Part shown: positions 29,788 through 39,412 of the stretch, piece by piece
How the letters are laid out: the number at the start of each line of letters is the position of its first letter
Position numbering within the stretch: the first letter of the stretch is position 1
Assembly (NCBI GenBank): GCA_963781675.1
Contig: CAWAGF010000001.1
Coordinates: 558,001-622,000, forward strand
Reading direction: 5' to 3'
DNA length: 64,000 nucleotides
Origin: SCTD01 sp963781675
Lineage (GTDB): Bacteria; Actinomycetota; Actinomycetes; Mycobacteriales; SCTD01
Position numbers and translations under genes: made by a program
Notes under the pieces: generated by a model
What the model saw: the letters and a program-made list of their open reading frames with translations, nothing else
What the model was told of the DNA's origin: nothing
Databases searched by the model: none

Positions 29788-31306
29788 GTGCTGGTCGTGC
29801 ACGAGGGCGTGGGCGCCATCTTCCCCATCACCTCCGACGTGGTGGTCGTGGTGGAGGGCGGCCGCGTCGTCGGCTGGAACCCGCGCGCCGCGGAGCTCTT
29901 CGGCGTCTCCGCGCAGGACGCGCTGGAGGGTGTGAGCACGCCGCTCGACCCGTTCCTCCCGCAGCTGCTCGAGCTCGATCCGGAGGCGCAGCCGGTGCGC
30001 CTCGAGCTGCCGCCGCTCGCGACCGTCGAGGCCGCGCGCCGAATCGTGCAGGGGCAGGACCTGCTGCTGCTGCACGACATCACCTCCGTCGTCCGGCACC
30101 AGGACGGCCTTCGCCGGCTGGCCGCGCTCTCGCGCGAGCTGCTCACCGGGCCGCAGACGCTGCAGTCCACGCTGCAGTCGCTGGTGACCGAGGCCAAGGA
30201 GATGACCGGCGCGGCGTACAGCGCCCTCATGGTCCTGCGCGAGGGCTCGACCACCGAGACGACGCACTTCGTCTACGACGCGCCCCGCCACCTGTTCCCG
30301 GCCCGGATGCCGCGCTTCGTCGGGCTGCTCCAGGTGCCGCTGCAGACGCGCAGGGCCGCACGCCTCGACGACATGCGCGGCCACCCGGCCGGCGTGGGGC
30401 TGCCCGGCGTGCACCCGCCGCTCGGTCCGCTGCTGGCCGTCCCGCTGCTGGCCGGCGACGTGCTGCTCGGCGAGCTCGCGGTGGCCAACCCGCCCGGGGG
30501 CCGCGTCTTCGACGAGCTCGACGAGGCGCTGCTGGTCGACCTCGGCGCGCACTCCGCGGTGGCGATCCGATGGGCGCAGAACGCCGAGGCGGCCCGCGAG
30601 CAGTCGTCGCGCCGGCAGGAGGTCGTCGACCAGGCGCGGCACGACATCCGCACGCCGCTCGGCGCCGGCAAGGGCTACGCCCAGCTGCTCGCCACCCGGC
30701 TGGACCGCATGTCGCCGGAGCAGGTCACGACCGCGCTGGAGGGGTTGCGCAGCTCCTTCGACCGGATCGAGGCGTTCACCGCGCGGCTGCTCGTGGACGA
30801 CCGGCTCAGCGCGATCGACCTCACCCCTCGCTGGGCGACCATCGACCTCGTCGCGATGCTGGAGCGGGTCCGCCAGGACGCCGTCGCCACCACCGGCCGC
30901 GAGGACGCCGTGGTCGTCCACCGGCACGCGGACGCCCCGACGACGCTGGCCGGCGACCCGGAGCACGTGCGCGAGGTCGTCGACAACCTGGTCGGCAACG
31001 CCCTGAAGTACGGCGGCGCCGCGGGGCCGGTGCACGTGACCGTGCGGGCCGAGCGCGGACCAGGTCCGCCTCGACGTCCGTGACTCCGGACCGGGCATCC
31101 CGGAGGGGGAGCAGGCCGCGCTGTTCGAGCGCTGGTCGCGCACCGACGCCGCCAAGGCCGCGCTGCTGCCCGGCCTCGGGCTGGGCCTGTCGATCGTCAA
31201 GCGGCTGGTGCTCGCGCACGGCGGCCTGCTCGGCGTGAGCTCGCGCCCGGGGGAGGGGGCGACGTTCTGGGTCACCTTCCCGCGCGCGGTCCCGGACGCG
31301 GAGTGA
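29788..31306 (+). CDS. PAS-GAF sensor histidine kinase, frameshifted in the ATPase domain
   Basis: Cytoplasmic sensor kinase without membrane segments. The PAS-like domain (about 8-110) begins GAIFPITSDVVVVVEGGRVVGWN. A GAF domain (about 115-265) and a HisKA helix with phospho-acceptor H285 (ARHDIRTPLG) follow. The N box EVVDNLVGNALKYGG is in frame. One extra base at about 31055-31057 shifts the frame; DVRDSGPGIPEG and the GLGLGLSIVKRLV G-box are in the next frame to TGA 31306. GTG 29788 is preferred because GAGGAG lies seven bases upstream; an earlier GTG falls in the clpC terminator. The stop overlaps the receiver gene. Confidence 0.82.
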
Positions 31307-31674
31307 GGAGCCGGGTGGTGCTGGTCGAGGACGACGCGACCGTCACCAGCGTCATCGAGATCCTGCTCGCGACCGAGCCCGACCTGGAGCTCGTCGGCAC
31401 CGCCACCAGCGCCGAGGACGGCATCGCCCTGGTCCGCGAGCTGGCGCCGGACCTGCTGCTGCTGGACAACCAGCTCGAGGGCGTGCTGACCGGCGTCGAG
31501 GCGGCGCCGGCGTTCAAGGAGGCGTTCCCCGGGGTGGTCGTGCTGCTCTGCACGGCCCTCGACCTCGCAGGGGTGGCCGCCTCGACGCCGGGGATCGACG
31601 GCTACCTGCGCAAGGAGCGGCTGGCCGAGGTGGCGGACGTGTCGCGGGACCTGCTGGCGGCGCGCTCGGGTTGA
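31303..31674 (+). CDS. single-domain response regulator
   Basis: A 123-residue CheY-like receiver with no output domain. The acidic pocket is E9-D10-D11, the phospho-acceptor D55 (DLLLLDNQLEG), the Thr switch is in LLCTALD, and the Lys is in YLRKERL. GTG 31303 overlaps the kinase stop (GTGA), so it is the cognate partner. It may pass phosphate to an Hpt protein such as the one at 33447, or act by protein contact. Confidence 0.85.
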   Translation: MRSRVVLVEDDATVTSVIEILLATEPDLELVGTATSAEDGIALVRELAPDLLLLDNQLEGVLTGVEAAPAFKEAFPGVVVLLCTALDLAGVAASTPGIDGYLRKERLAEVADVSRDLLAARSG

Positions 31675-31736
31675 TCAGTGCCGGGTTCCCGCACCTCTGG
31701 GGGCTCCACGGCGTGCGGATACCCGGCGTTGATCAG
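31671..31736. terminator. long imperfect inverted repeat bounded by TTGATCAG, between convergent genes
   Basis: The octamer TTGATCAG occurs at 31671-31678 and 31729-31736. Inside, GCCGGGT pairs with ACCCGGC and CGCAC with GTGCG, making a broken stem of about 18 pairs. It lies between the receiver gene and the convergent mutY gene and fits a bidirectional terminator. The exact repetition of the palindromic end octamer is unusual. Confidence 0.5.
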
Positions 31737-31754
31737 CAGGGGCCGGCAGTCGGC

Positions 31755-32636
31755 TCAGCTCGGCGTGTGCCCGGGCAGCGCGTACCGGCCGTCCGGGAGC
31801 GGGTCCACCAGCCCGTCGGCCACCAGCCCGTCCAGCGCCCGCGCCCGCTGCACCGGCTCGTCCCACACCTGCTCCAGCAGGTCGGCCTCCACCGCCCCGG
31901 GCGCGTCCCGCAGCACCTGCAGCAGCCGCCCGCGCACCTGCCGGTCGGTGCCGGCGTAGCCCTGCGCGCGCCGTACCGGGGCGTCCAGCGCGGGCCGGCC
32001 GGCCAGCACCCAGGCGCACGTCGCGAGGACCGGGCAGTCCGGGCAGCGCGGCGCACGAGCGGTGCAGACCAGCGCCCCCAGCTCCATGAACGCCACGGAC
32101 GCCGTGGCCGCCGCCTCCGGCTCGGCCGGCAGCAGGTCCTCGACCAGCGCGAGGTCGCGCCGCGTCACGGGGGCGTCGGCCCGCCCCTCGACGGCCCGCG
32201 CCACGACCCGCCGCACGTTGGTGTCCACCACCGGCACCCGCTGCCGGTGCGCGAAGGCCGCGACGGCCCGCGCCGTGTAGTCGCCGACGCCGGGCAGGGC
32301 GAGCAGCTCCTCGACCGTCGTCGGCAGCTGCCCGCCGTGCCGCTCGACGACCGCGACGGCGGCCGCGTGCAGCCGCAGCGCCCGGCGCGGGTAGCCCAGG
32401 CGCCCCCACATCCGTACCGCCTCGCCCGGGGCGTCGGCGGCGAGCGCTGCCGGGGTCGGCCAGCGCTGCAGCCACGCGTCGTACGGCACGAGGACCCGGG
32501 CGACGGGCGTCTGCTGGAGCATCACCTCGCTCACGAGCACCGCCCACGGGCTCACGCCGGGGCGGCGCCAGGGCAGGTCGCGCTGCGCCTGCGCGTACCA
32601 GCCGGTCAGCACCTCAGCGAGCGACACGGCCTCCAC
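31755..32636 (-). CDS. mutY: A/G-specific adenine DNA glycosylase
   Basis: Removes adenine opposite 8-oxoguanine. The catalytic Glu is E37 in SEVMLQQTPV, and the helix-hairpin-helix LPGVGDYTARAV carries the catalytic Asp. VDTNVRRV is conserved, and the 4Fe-4S cluster has the spacing C-x6-C-x2-C-x5-C in CTARAPRCPDCPVLATC. Length is 293 residues, near the mycobacterial size. GTG 32636 is the longest start; GTG 32627 is an alternative. It diverges from the secreted-type hypothetical gene by 25 bases. Confidence 0.93.
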   Translation of the reverse strand: MEAVSLAEVLTGWYAQAQRDLPWRRPGVSPWAVLVSEVMLQQTPVARVLVPYDAWLQRWPTPAALAADAPGEAVRMWGRLGYPRRALRLHAAAVAVVERHGGQLPTTVEELLALPGVGDYTARAVAAFAHRQRVPVVDTNVRRVVARAVEGRADAPVTRRDLALVEDLLPAEPEAAATASVAFMELGALVCTARAPRCPDCPVLATCAWVLAGRPALDAPVRRAQGYAGTDRQVRGRLLQVLRDAPGAVEADLLEQVWDEPVQRARALDGLVADGLVDPLPDGRYALPGHTPS

Positions 32637-32661
32637 GCTAGGCGGCTAGCATCGGCAGGCG

Positions 32662-33285
32662 ATGGCCCTGCACTGGCGACCGGTCGGCTCCGAGCCCGCC
32701 TCCACGTACTGGCAGCGCCGCGCCGTCGTGGCCACCGGCGCCGTCCTGCTGCTGGCCCTGCTGGTGTCGCTGCTGACCGGCGGCGACGACGCCCCGGACC
32801 GCCTTGCCGAGGCGCCCGCGTCGCCCGTCCCGTCCGCCGCCCCTGCAGCCTCCGCGACGCCGGAGCCGAGCGCGAGCCCCAGCGCGACAGCCGTGCCCAT
32901 CTGCCAGCCCGAGTCGCTGAAGGTCGAGGCGCTGGCCGGCGACGAGAGCTACGGCGTGGGGGGCAGCCCCAAGCTGTCCCTCCAGGTGACCAACACGGGC
33001 GCGGCGCCCTGCACCCGCGACCTCGGCCAGGCCGCCATCGAGCTGCTCGTGTACTCGGGCAGCGACCGCATCTGGTCCAGCGACGACTGCGCGCCGGGCG
33101 GGCCGAAGGACGTCACCACGCTGGCGCCGGGCAAGCCGGCCGTACGGCGCGCGACCTGGGACGGCCGCCGCTCGCTGCCCGGCTGCGCGGGCGGCAAGGC
33201 GCAGGCCAAGGCGGGGACGTACCGGGTCACCGGTCGGGTCGGCCAGCTGCGCGTCGAGGGCGACGCCTTCCGCCTCACCGGCTGA
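32662..33285 (+). CDS. membrane-anchored hypothetical protein with Ser/Pro/Ala linker
   Basis: A 207-residue protein with a short cytoplasmic start, one membrane helix (about 22-38, VVATGAVLLLALLVSLL), a low-complexity Ala/Pro/Ser spacer (about 50-80), and an extracellular domain of beta character with paired cysteines (PICQPES, APCTRDL, DDCAPGG, LPGCAGG). ATG 32662. I do not recognise a named family. The order mutY then this type of protein near disA is seen in actinobacteria. It probably acts at the cell surface. Confidence 0.65.
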   Translation: MALHWRPVGSEPASTYWQRRAVVATGAVLLLALLVSLLTGGDDAPDRLAEAPASPVPSAAPAASATPEPSASPSATAVPICQPESLKVEALAGDESYGVGGSPKLSLQVTNTGAAPCTRDLGQAAIELLVYSGSDRIWSSDDCAPGGPKDVTTLAPGKPAVRRATWDGRRSLPGCAGGKAQAKAGTYRVTGRVGQLRVEGDAFRLTG

Positions 33286-33374
33286 CGCACGGACCGGCGG
33301 TCGGCAGGACCGCGCACGCCTCCCGCGACCCCGCCACCTTGCCTGCCCGCCACCCCCGGCTCACCTGCGCTGAC

Positions 33375-33403
33375 CTCAAGCACCTGCGGGGTTCCGCCGA
33401 CAC
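33375..33403 (+). promoter_or_regulatory. candidate sigma-28 (FliA/WhiG) promoter of the Hpt-che operon
   Basis: CTCAAG at 33375-33380, a spacer of exactly 15 bases, then GCCGACAC at 33396-33403. This matches the flagellar/WhiG promoter pattern (TAAA or TCAA, 15 bases, GCCGATAA). It lies 44 bases before the Hpt start in a 160-base gap with no other gene. Confidence 0.5.
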
Positions 33404-33446
33404 ACCCCTCGAGCCGGGTCCCCCCGCCGGCAGGTCGGAGTGCGCT

Positions 33447-33776
33447 GTGCCCGAGGACGCTGCCGGTACCGGCGCGGCCCGTACCCCTCGCGTGCTGCCG
33501 CCCGAGGCCCTGGCCTCCCTGCGTGAGGCGTTCGCCGGCGAGGTCGAGGACCGGCTCCCGCGCCTGCTCGCGCTGCTGGCCGGCCCGCCCGGCCCCGACG
33601 CCCTGCGCGACGCGCACGCCCTCGGCAGCAGCGCGGTGGTGGTCGGGGAGGCCGAGGCCTCCCGTACGGCCCGCGCCCTGGAGGCCGAGCTCGGCCACGA
33701 CGTCGTGGACCGCGAGCGCTGCGCGGAGCTGGTCCGCGAGCTCGCCGACCGCCTCGGCGCGTGGGTCCCCGCATGA
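33447..33776 (+). CDS. Hpt (histidine phosphotransfer) domain protein
   Basis: A 109-residue, mostly helical protein. The Hpt signature DAHALGSSAVVVG places the phospho-accepting histidine at H57, followed by the second helix pair (EAEASRTARALEAEL). It is a phosphorelay shuttle with no other domain. GTG 33447 has GGAG eight bases upstream. cheB follows by 28 bases. Partners could be the nearby receiver or a CheA outside the window. Confidence 0.75.
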   Translation: MPEDAAGTGAARTPRVLPPEALASLREAFAGEVEDRLPRLLALLAGPPGPDALRDAHALGSSAVVVGEAEASRTARALEAELGHDVVDRERCAELVRELADRLGAWVPA

Positions 33777-33804
33777 GCCGCTCCGCACGGCCCGGGGGCG
33801 TCGC

Positions 33805-34932
33805 GTGATCCCCGAGCAGTCCGGCCCGGTGACCGTCGTCATCGTCGACGACTCCGGCGTCCAGCGGCGCTTCCTGCGCGCGGCGGTCGAGGCCGAGAAG
33901 GACTTCACCGTCCTCGGCGAGGCCCGCAACGGCAAGGAGGGCGTGGCCCTCGTGACGCGGCTCCAGCCGGCCGTCGTGCTCATGGACCTCGACCTGCCGG
34001 TGATGAGCGGCATCGAGGCGATCGAGCGGATCATGAGCGGCAGCCCGACGCCGATCCTCGTCTACAGCGCCTTCGTCGCAGGGGCCAACAGCGAGAACGC
34101 CCTGGAGGCGCTGGCTGCCGGCGCGGTCGACGTGCTGGCCAAGCCCGGCCCGGACGACACCGGCACCCTGGACGAGTACGCCGCCGTGCTCCGCCGCAAG
34201 CTGCGCGTCGCCGCCCGCGTCCGCGTCATCACCCACCCCCGCGGCCGGCTGCGCTCGCAGGGCATGGGCGGCGCCGCTCCCACCCTCGGCGGTGGCATCC
34301 GCCGTCCCCTCACCGCCGCCCCGGCTGCGCCCCTGGAGCCGGACCCCGCCCGCGGCAAGGTGCGCCTGGTCGCGATCGGCGCCTCCACCGGCGGGCCGCA
34401 GGCCCTGCTGACGCTGCTGGCCCAGCTGCCCGAGGACCTCGACCAGGCCGTCCTCGTCGTGCAGCACATGGCCGACGGCTTCATCCCCGGCCTCGCCTCC
34501 TGGCTCGACGGGCTGGTGCCGATGCCGGTCGTCGTCGGGGAGAGCGGCCGCCGGCTCGCGCCCGGCACGATCACGATCGCGCCGAGCGGCGGCAACCTGC
34601 TGGTGCAGGACGAGCGGCTGCGCGTCATGTGCACGCCCCCCGAGCCGGGGCAGTTCCACGTGCCCGGCATCGACGCGACCTTCTCGAGCATCGCCCGCGC
34701 GCTGGGGCCGGACGCGCTCGGCGTGATCCTCACCGGCATGGGCCGTGACGGCGCCGCCGGTCTGCTCGCCATGCGCGAGCGGGGCGCCCTGACGCTCGGC
34801 CAGGACGAGGCGACCTGCGCCGTCTACGGCATGCCGGCCGCGGCGTTCACGCTCGGTGCGGTGGAGCGGCAGCTCCCGCTGGTGGACATCGCGCCGGCAC
34901 TGCTGACCGCGCTGGGCCGGGCGTTGGCATGA
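33805..34932 (+). CDS. cheB: chemotaxis protein-glutamate methylesterase CheB
   Basis: Demethylates or deamidates chemoreceptors. An N-terminal receiver domain has D61 as phosphorylation site (VVLMDLDLPVMSG). A linker is followed by the esterase domain with catalytic S194 (GASTGGPQ), H221 (VVQHMADGF) and D315 (GMGRDGA). The 375-residue length is normal. Start GTG 33805; the stop overlaps cheR (ATGA). It works with CheR in adaptation. Confidence 0.93.
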   Translation: MIPEQSGPVTVVIVDDSGVQRRFLRAAVEAEKDFTVLGEARNGKEGVALVTRLQPAVVLMDLDLPVMSGIEAIERIMSGSPTPILVYSAFVAGANSENALEALAAGAVDVLAKPGPDDTGTLDEYAAVLRRKLRVAARVRVITHPRGRLRSQGMGGAAPTLGGGIRRPLTAAPAAPLEPDPARGKVRLVAIGASTGGPQALLTLLAQLPEDLDQAVLVVQHMADGFIPGLASWLDGLVPMPVVVGESGRRLAPGTITIAPSGGNLLVQDERLRVMCTPPEPGQFHVPGIDATFSSIARALGPDALGVILTGMGRDGAAGLLAMRERGALTLGQDEATCAVYGMPAAAFTLGAVERQLPLVDIAPALLTALGRALA

Positions 34933-36327
34933 CCAGCGAGACCAGGGTCGCGCTGAGCGACGCGGAGTACGCGCAGCTGCGCCTGCTCCTGTCGCGCTCC
35001 GCGGGCCTGGTCTTCGACGAGTCGCGCCGGGACTCGATGGGCTACTCGATCGGCGAGCGGCTGCGGGCGAGCGGCATCGCGACGGTCCGCGAGTACCTCG
35101 AGGAGGTGTGCGCCGCCGGCTCGCCCGAGCGGCAGCGGCTGCATCGACGAGGTCACCATCCAGGAGACGCACTTCTTCCGGAACCCGCCGCAGATGCGCG
35201 CCCTTCGCGCGCACGTGCTGCCCGAGCTGATCCGGCACGCCGACCAGAACGGCCGCCGGCTCCGGATCTGGAGCGCGGGCTGCTCGACCGGCGAGGAGCC
35301 GTACACGATCGCGATGATGCTGCGCGAGCTCCTGCCGAGCACCGCCGGCTGGGACGTGAAGGTCATCGCCACCGACATCAGCGAGAACGCGCTGGAGGCC
35401 GCCCGGCGGGCGACGTACGGCTCGCGCGCCGTGCAGCTGGCGACGGCGGCCGAGGTGGGGCGCTTCTTCGTCCCCGTCGAGGGCGGGCGCTACGAGGTGC
35501 GGCCGGAGGTGCGCGAGCTGGTGGAGCTGCGCCACCACAACCTGGTCAACGACCCGCCGCCGAGCGACCGGCTCGACCTCGTCCTCTGCCGCAACGTCAC
35601 CATCTACTTCAGCCGCGACACCACGCGGGCGCTCATGGGCCGGCTGCACACGGCGCTGCGCGACGGCGGCTACCTGTTCCTCGGGCACTCCGAGACGCTG
35701 TGGCAGGTCAGCGAGGACTTCCGCCTGGTCGCGCTCGGCAGCGGCGACACCGCGGCGTACGTCTACCGCCGCCTCGACGAGCCGGCTGCGGAGCGCCGGG
35801 CGGTCCTGCCCGACCGCCGCACCCTGGACGAGCCGATTCCGCCGCCGGACCGCCGGGTGTCGGTGCGCCGCGCGTGGGAGGCGGTCCGCCCGACGGTGCC
35901 CAGGCAGGTCGAGCGCGCCGACGTGCCGACCCTGCAGAGCGTGCGCGACGCCCTTGCCGAGGGGCGGTACGCCGACGCCGCGCGGCTGGCCCGTCTCGCC
36001 GGTGACGCCGACCCGCTGCGCGCGGAGGTGCACTACCTGCTCGGGCTCGCGCTGGTGGACCAGGGACTGGACGCGGAGGCGCTGCCGGCGCTGCGCCGGG
36101 CCGTCTACCTCGACCCGGAGGCGGGGCTCGCGCACTTCCTGCTGGCCGGCGCGCTCGCCCGGTGCGGCGACCGCGCGGCCGCTGCCCGGGAGTACCGCGC
36201 CGCCGCGCAGACCCTCAGCCGTACGACCGACGCCACCGCCCCCGAGCTGGGCGGCCGCAGTGCGCGCGAGCTCGCCGCGCTGTGCGCCCAGCTCGAGGGC
36301 CAGCTGTCCGCAGGGAGCGAGCGATGA
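34929..36327 (+). CDS. cheR: chemoreceptor methyltransferase CheR with TPR-like tail, frameshifted
   Basis: Methylates receptor glutamates using SAM. The first 71 residues (SDAEYAQLRLLLSRSAGLVF) are in one frame. A single extra C at 35142 (CTG-C-ATC) breaks it, and IDEVTIQETHFFRNPPQM continues in the next frame. IWSAGCSTGEEPYTIAM, ATDISENALE and LVLCRNVTIYF are the SAM and catalytic motifs. From about residue 330 a TPR-like helical tail (HYLLGLALVDQGLDAEALPALRRAVYLDP) follows. Corrected length is about 465 residues. The stop overlaps cheW. Confidence 0.88.
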
Positions 36328-36764
36328 CCGGCCTGGTGACCTTCCGCCTCGGCGAGCGCGAGTACGCGACGCCGCTGTCCGACGTGCGGGAGGTCGTCCG
36401 GCTGGAGGGCTTGGCCGACCTGCCCGGCATGACGCCGCCGCTGGCCGGTGTGCTCGACCTGCGCGGCACGGCGCTCCCGGTGCTCGACCTGCGCACGGCG
36501 GCCGAGCCCGGCGCGCGCGGCGACGTGCTCGTGCTGGAGCGGCCGGAGGGTGGTCTCGTCGACGGCAGCACCGTCGGCGTCGCGGTCGACCAGGTGCGCG
36601 CCGTCGTGAGCGCCGGGGACCTGGCGCCCGCCGGGGCGTCGCCCGACCAGGGCGTGCTCCCGTCGTACGTCGTCGAGGTGCTGCGCGGCGAGCTCGGCGT
36701 CGTCTTCCTCGTCGACCTGGTGAAGATGGTCGACAGCGCGCGCGTGCCGGCCCAGGCGCGCTAG
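36324..36764 (+). CDS. cheW: chemotaxis coupling protein CheW
   Basis: A 146-residue SH3-like adaptor that links receptors to CheA. Typical elements are FRLGEREYATPLSDVREVVRLEGL at the start, GVLDLRGTALPVLDLR in the middle and GVAVDQVRAVV. ATG 36324 overlaps the cheR stop. The TAG stop shares CTAG with the convergent disA stop. No cheA or receptor gene is in the window. Confidence 0.9.
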   Translation: MTGLVTFRLGEREYATPLSDVREVVRLEGLADLPGMTPPLAGVLDLRGTALPVLDLRTAAEPGARGDVLVLERPEGGLVDGSTVGVAVDQVRAVVSAGDLAPAGASPDQGVLPSYVVEVLRGELGVVFLVDLVKMVDSARVPAQAR

Positions 36765-37852
36765 ACGTACCGCTCGAGGATCGAGCTCTCGGCCAGGCGC
36801 GACAGCCCCTCGCGCACCGAGCGGGCACGCGTCTCGCCGACGCCCTCGACGGCCTGCAGGTCGTCGATGCCGGCGGCCAGCAGCTTCTGCAGCCCGCCGA
36901 AGTGCTCGACCAGCCGGTCCACGACCGCGCCGGGCAGCCGCGGGACCTTGGCCAGCAGGCGGTAGCCGCGCGGGCTCACCGCCGTCTCGAGCGCGTCGGC
37001 GGTCGCGGGGTAGCCGACGGCCTTGGCCACCGCGGACAGGTCGAGCAGGTCGGTGGCGGACAGCGCGTCGAGCTCGGCCAGCGCGTCCTCGAGCCGGCGC
37101 GCCTTGCGGCCGCTGCCGGTGACGAGGTAGTCGCGCACGACCAGCTCGCGCTCGCCCTCGACGCCCGCCATGAGCTCCTCGAGCTGGAGCGACAGCAGGC
37201 GGCCGTCGGTGCCGAGCTCGACGACGTAGCCCTCGATCTCGGTGGCGATGCGGCGGACCATCTCGAGGCGCTGGCTGACGGCCATCGCGTCGCGGACCGT
37301 CACGAGGTCCTCGATCTCGAGCGCCGACAGGGTGCCGGCGACCTCGTCGAGGCGCAGCTTGTAGCGCTCGAGCGTCGCGAGCGCCTGGTTGGCGCGGGAC
37401 AGGATCGAGGCGCTGTCGTCGAGCACGTAGCGGGTGCCCTGGACGTACAGCGCGATGATCCGCATCGACTGGCTGACCGAGACGACCGGGAAGCCGGTCT
37501 GCTTGGCGACCCGCTCCGCGGTGCGGTGCCGGGTGCCGGTCTCCTCGGTGACGATCGACGGGTCGGGCACCAGCTGCACGCTGGCGCGCACGATCTTGGT
37601 CAGGTCGCCGGTGAGCACCACGGCGCCGTCCATCTTGGACAGCTCGCGCAGCCGCTGCGCGGAGAAGTCCACGTCGAGCTCGAAGCCGCCGGTGCTCAGC
37701 CCCGCGACGACCTTGTCGTGGCCGAGCACGATCAGCGCGCCGGTGTTGCCGCGCAGGATGCGCTCGAGGCCGTCGCGCAGGGCCGTGCCGGGCGCCACCG
37801 CGGCCAGCGTGGAGCGGAGCAGGTCGGCGACGTCGTCGGTGCCGCTCGCCAC
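36761..37852 (-). CDS. disA: diadenylate cyclase / DNA integrity scanning protein DisA
   Basis: Makes c-di-AMP from two ATP and scans DNA for branched structures. The N-terminal DAC domain carries D75-G76-A77 and R108-H109-R110, both essential for catalysis. A linker and a C-terminal RuvA-like helix-hairpin-helix domain (IDDLQAVEGVGETRARSVREGL) follow. The 363-residue length is normal. GTG 37852 has GGAGG nine bases upstream. radA lies just upstream on the same strand, a conserved pair. Confidence 0.95.
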   Translation of the reverse strand: MASGTDDVADLLRSTLAAVAPGTALRDGLERILRGNTGALIVLGHDKVVAGLSTGGFELDVDFSAQRLRELSKMDGAVVLTGDLTKIVRASVQLVPDPSIVTEETGTRHRTAERVAKQTGFPVVSVSQSMRIIALYVQGTRYVLDDSASILSRANQALATLERYKLRLDEVAGTLSALEIEDLVTVRDAMAVSQRLEMVRRIATEIEGYVVELGTDGRLLSLQLEELMAGVEGERELVVRDYLVTGSGRKARRLEDALAELDALSATDLLDLSAVAKAVGYPATADALETAVSPRGYRLLAKVPRLPGAVVDRLVEHFGGLQKLLAAGIDDLQAVEGVGETRARSVREGLSRLAESSILERYV

Positions 37853-37928
37853 CCTGCCGCCTCCTCGTCCCGGTGCCGAGCGCGAGTCTAGGGAGCCGGG
37901 CGGCTCCAGGCGTGCAGCGGCGTGTCCG

Positions 37929-39356
37929 TCAGGGCTTCGGGACGGTCCGGGAGTACGAGCGCAGCGCCTCCAGGGCGCGCACCAGGTGCTCGAGCTCGAC
38001 CACCCGCGCTCCCTCCGGCGACGCTCGGCAGCCGCTTGAGCGAGCCCGGCGGCACGAGGATCCGGCGGTAGCCGAGCCGGGCCGCCTCGCTGACCCGCTG
38101 GGCGAGGTGGCCGACCGGGCGGACGTCGCCGGACAGCGCGACCTCGCCGATGACGGCCACGTCGGCGGGCATCGCCACGCCCGAGGCCGCGGAGGCGACC
38201 GCCAGGCAGACGGCGAGGTCGGTCGCCGGGTCGGACAGCCTGGCGCCGCCGACGGTGGCGACGAAGACGTCGCGGTCGAGCACGATGCCGGCCGCCCGCT
38301 CGGTGACGGCGAGCAGCATCGCGACCCGCGAGGTGTCGAGGCCGTTGACGCCGCGGCGCGGGTTCGGCGAGGGGGTGGCGGCCACCAGGGCCTGCACCTC
38401 GGCCGGGACGGCCCGCCGGCCCGTCGACGGCCACGGCGACCGCGGTGCCCGGGACCGGCTCGTCGCGGTGGCTGCGGAACAGGTCGGAGGGGTCCGCGAC
38501 CTCGCGCAGCCCGTCGTCGCACTGCTCGAAGCAGACGACCTCGTCGGCCGGGCCGTACCGGTTCTTGACGGCGCGCAGCAGCCGCAGCGAGGTGTGCTTG
38601 TCGCCCTCGAAGGTCAGCACCGTGTCGACCATGTGCTCCATCGCGCGGGGACCCGCGACGGCGTTCTCACGGGTCGACTGGCCGATCATGAGGACCGGCA
38701 TCCGGCGGGCCTTGGCGACCCGGACCAGCACCTGCGTGACCTCCTGCACCTGCGCCATGCCGCCGGCGCGGCCGTCGACGGCGGTGGAGGCGATGGCCTG
38801 CACGCTGTCGACGACGAGCAGCGCCGGGTCGTGCGCCTCGACGTGGCCGAGCAGGCAGGACAGGTCGGTCTCCTCGGCGAGCAGCACCCCCGGTGCGGTC
38901 GCGCCGATGCGCCGGGCCCGCACGCTGATCTGCTCGACGCTCTCCTCGCCGGAGACGTAGAGGACCGTGCCCTCCTGGCCGCGGGCGGTGAGGGACAGCG
39001 CCATCGTGTGGGCGACGGTGTTGAGCAGGGTGGACTTGCCGGCGCCGGGCTCGCCGGCCAGCAGGACGACCTGGCCGGCCACCAGCCCGCCGCCGAGCAC
39101 CCGGTCGAACTCCGCGAGGCCGGTCAGCTCGCGAGGGCGCGCTCTGCGCCACGACCTCGGACACCGGGCGGGCCGGCTGGTCGGGGACCGAGCCGGTGCG
39201 GCCGCTCTTGAGGCCGGGCAGCGCGCGGACGGCGGAGGCCTCCGCGATGGAGCCCCAGGCCTGGCACTGCGGGCACTGGCCGACCCACTTCGCGACGCTG
39301 ACGCCGCACTCCGCGCAGCGGTGCGCGGGGCGGTCCTTGCGGGCGGTGGCGGGCAT
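37929..39356 (-). CDS. radA: DNA repair protein RadA (Sms), frameshifted three times
   Basis: RecA-like branch-migration ATPase. The N-terminal zinc finger CAECGVSVAKWVGQCPQC is followed by a first break at about 39131 (TCG-C-GAG, true S-E-L-T-G-L). Walker A GEPGAGKST and LYVSGEESVEQI come next, and then the RadA KNRFG-type motif KNRYG. A second break is at about 38419 (true V-D-G-R-R-A-V-P-A-E-V). The Lon-like domain (NGLDTSRVAMLLAV, DVRPVGHLAQRV) follows, and a third break within 38008-38032 precedes VVELEHLVRALEAL. All three are +1. Start ATG 39356. Corrected length is about 475 residues. It is a conserved gene, so assembly errors are likely. Confidence 0.85.
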
Positions 39357-39412
39357 GGCGCGGACGCTAGCCGCGGGGTGCGACAGCGGCGGGGTGCCCC
39401 GCCGGAGGCTGG

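Noticed and set aside
33774..33809. ATG frame of 11 codons between the Hpt gene and cheB
   Set aside because: Too short and unsupported; cheB starts at GTG 33805 by homology.
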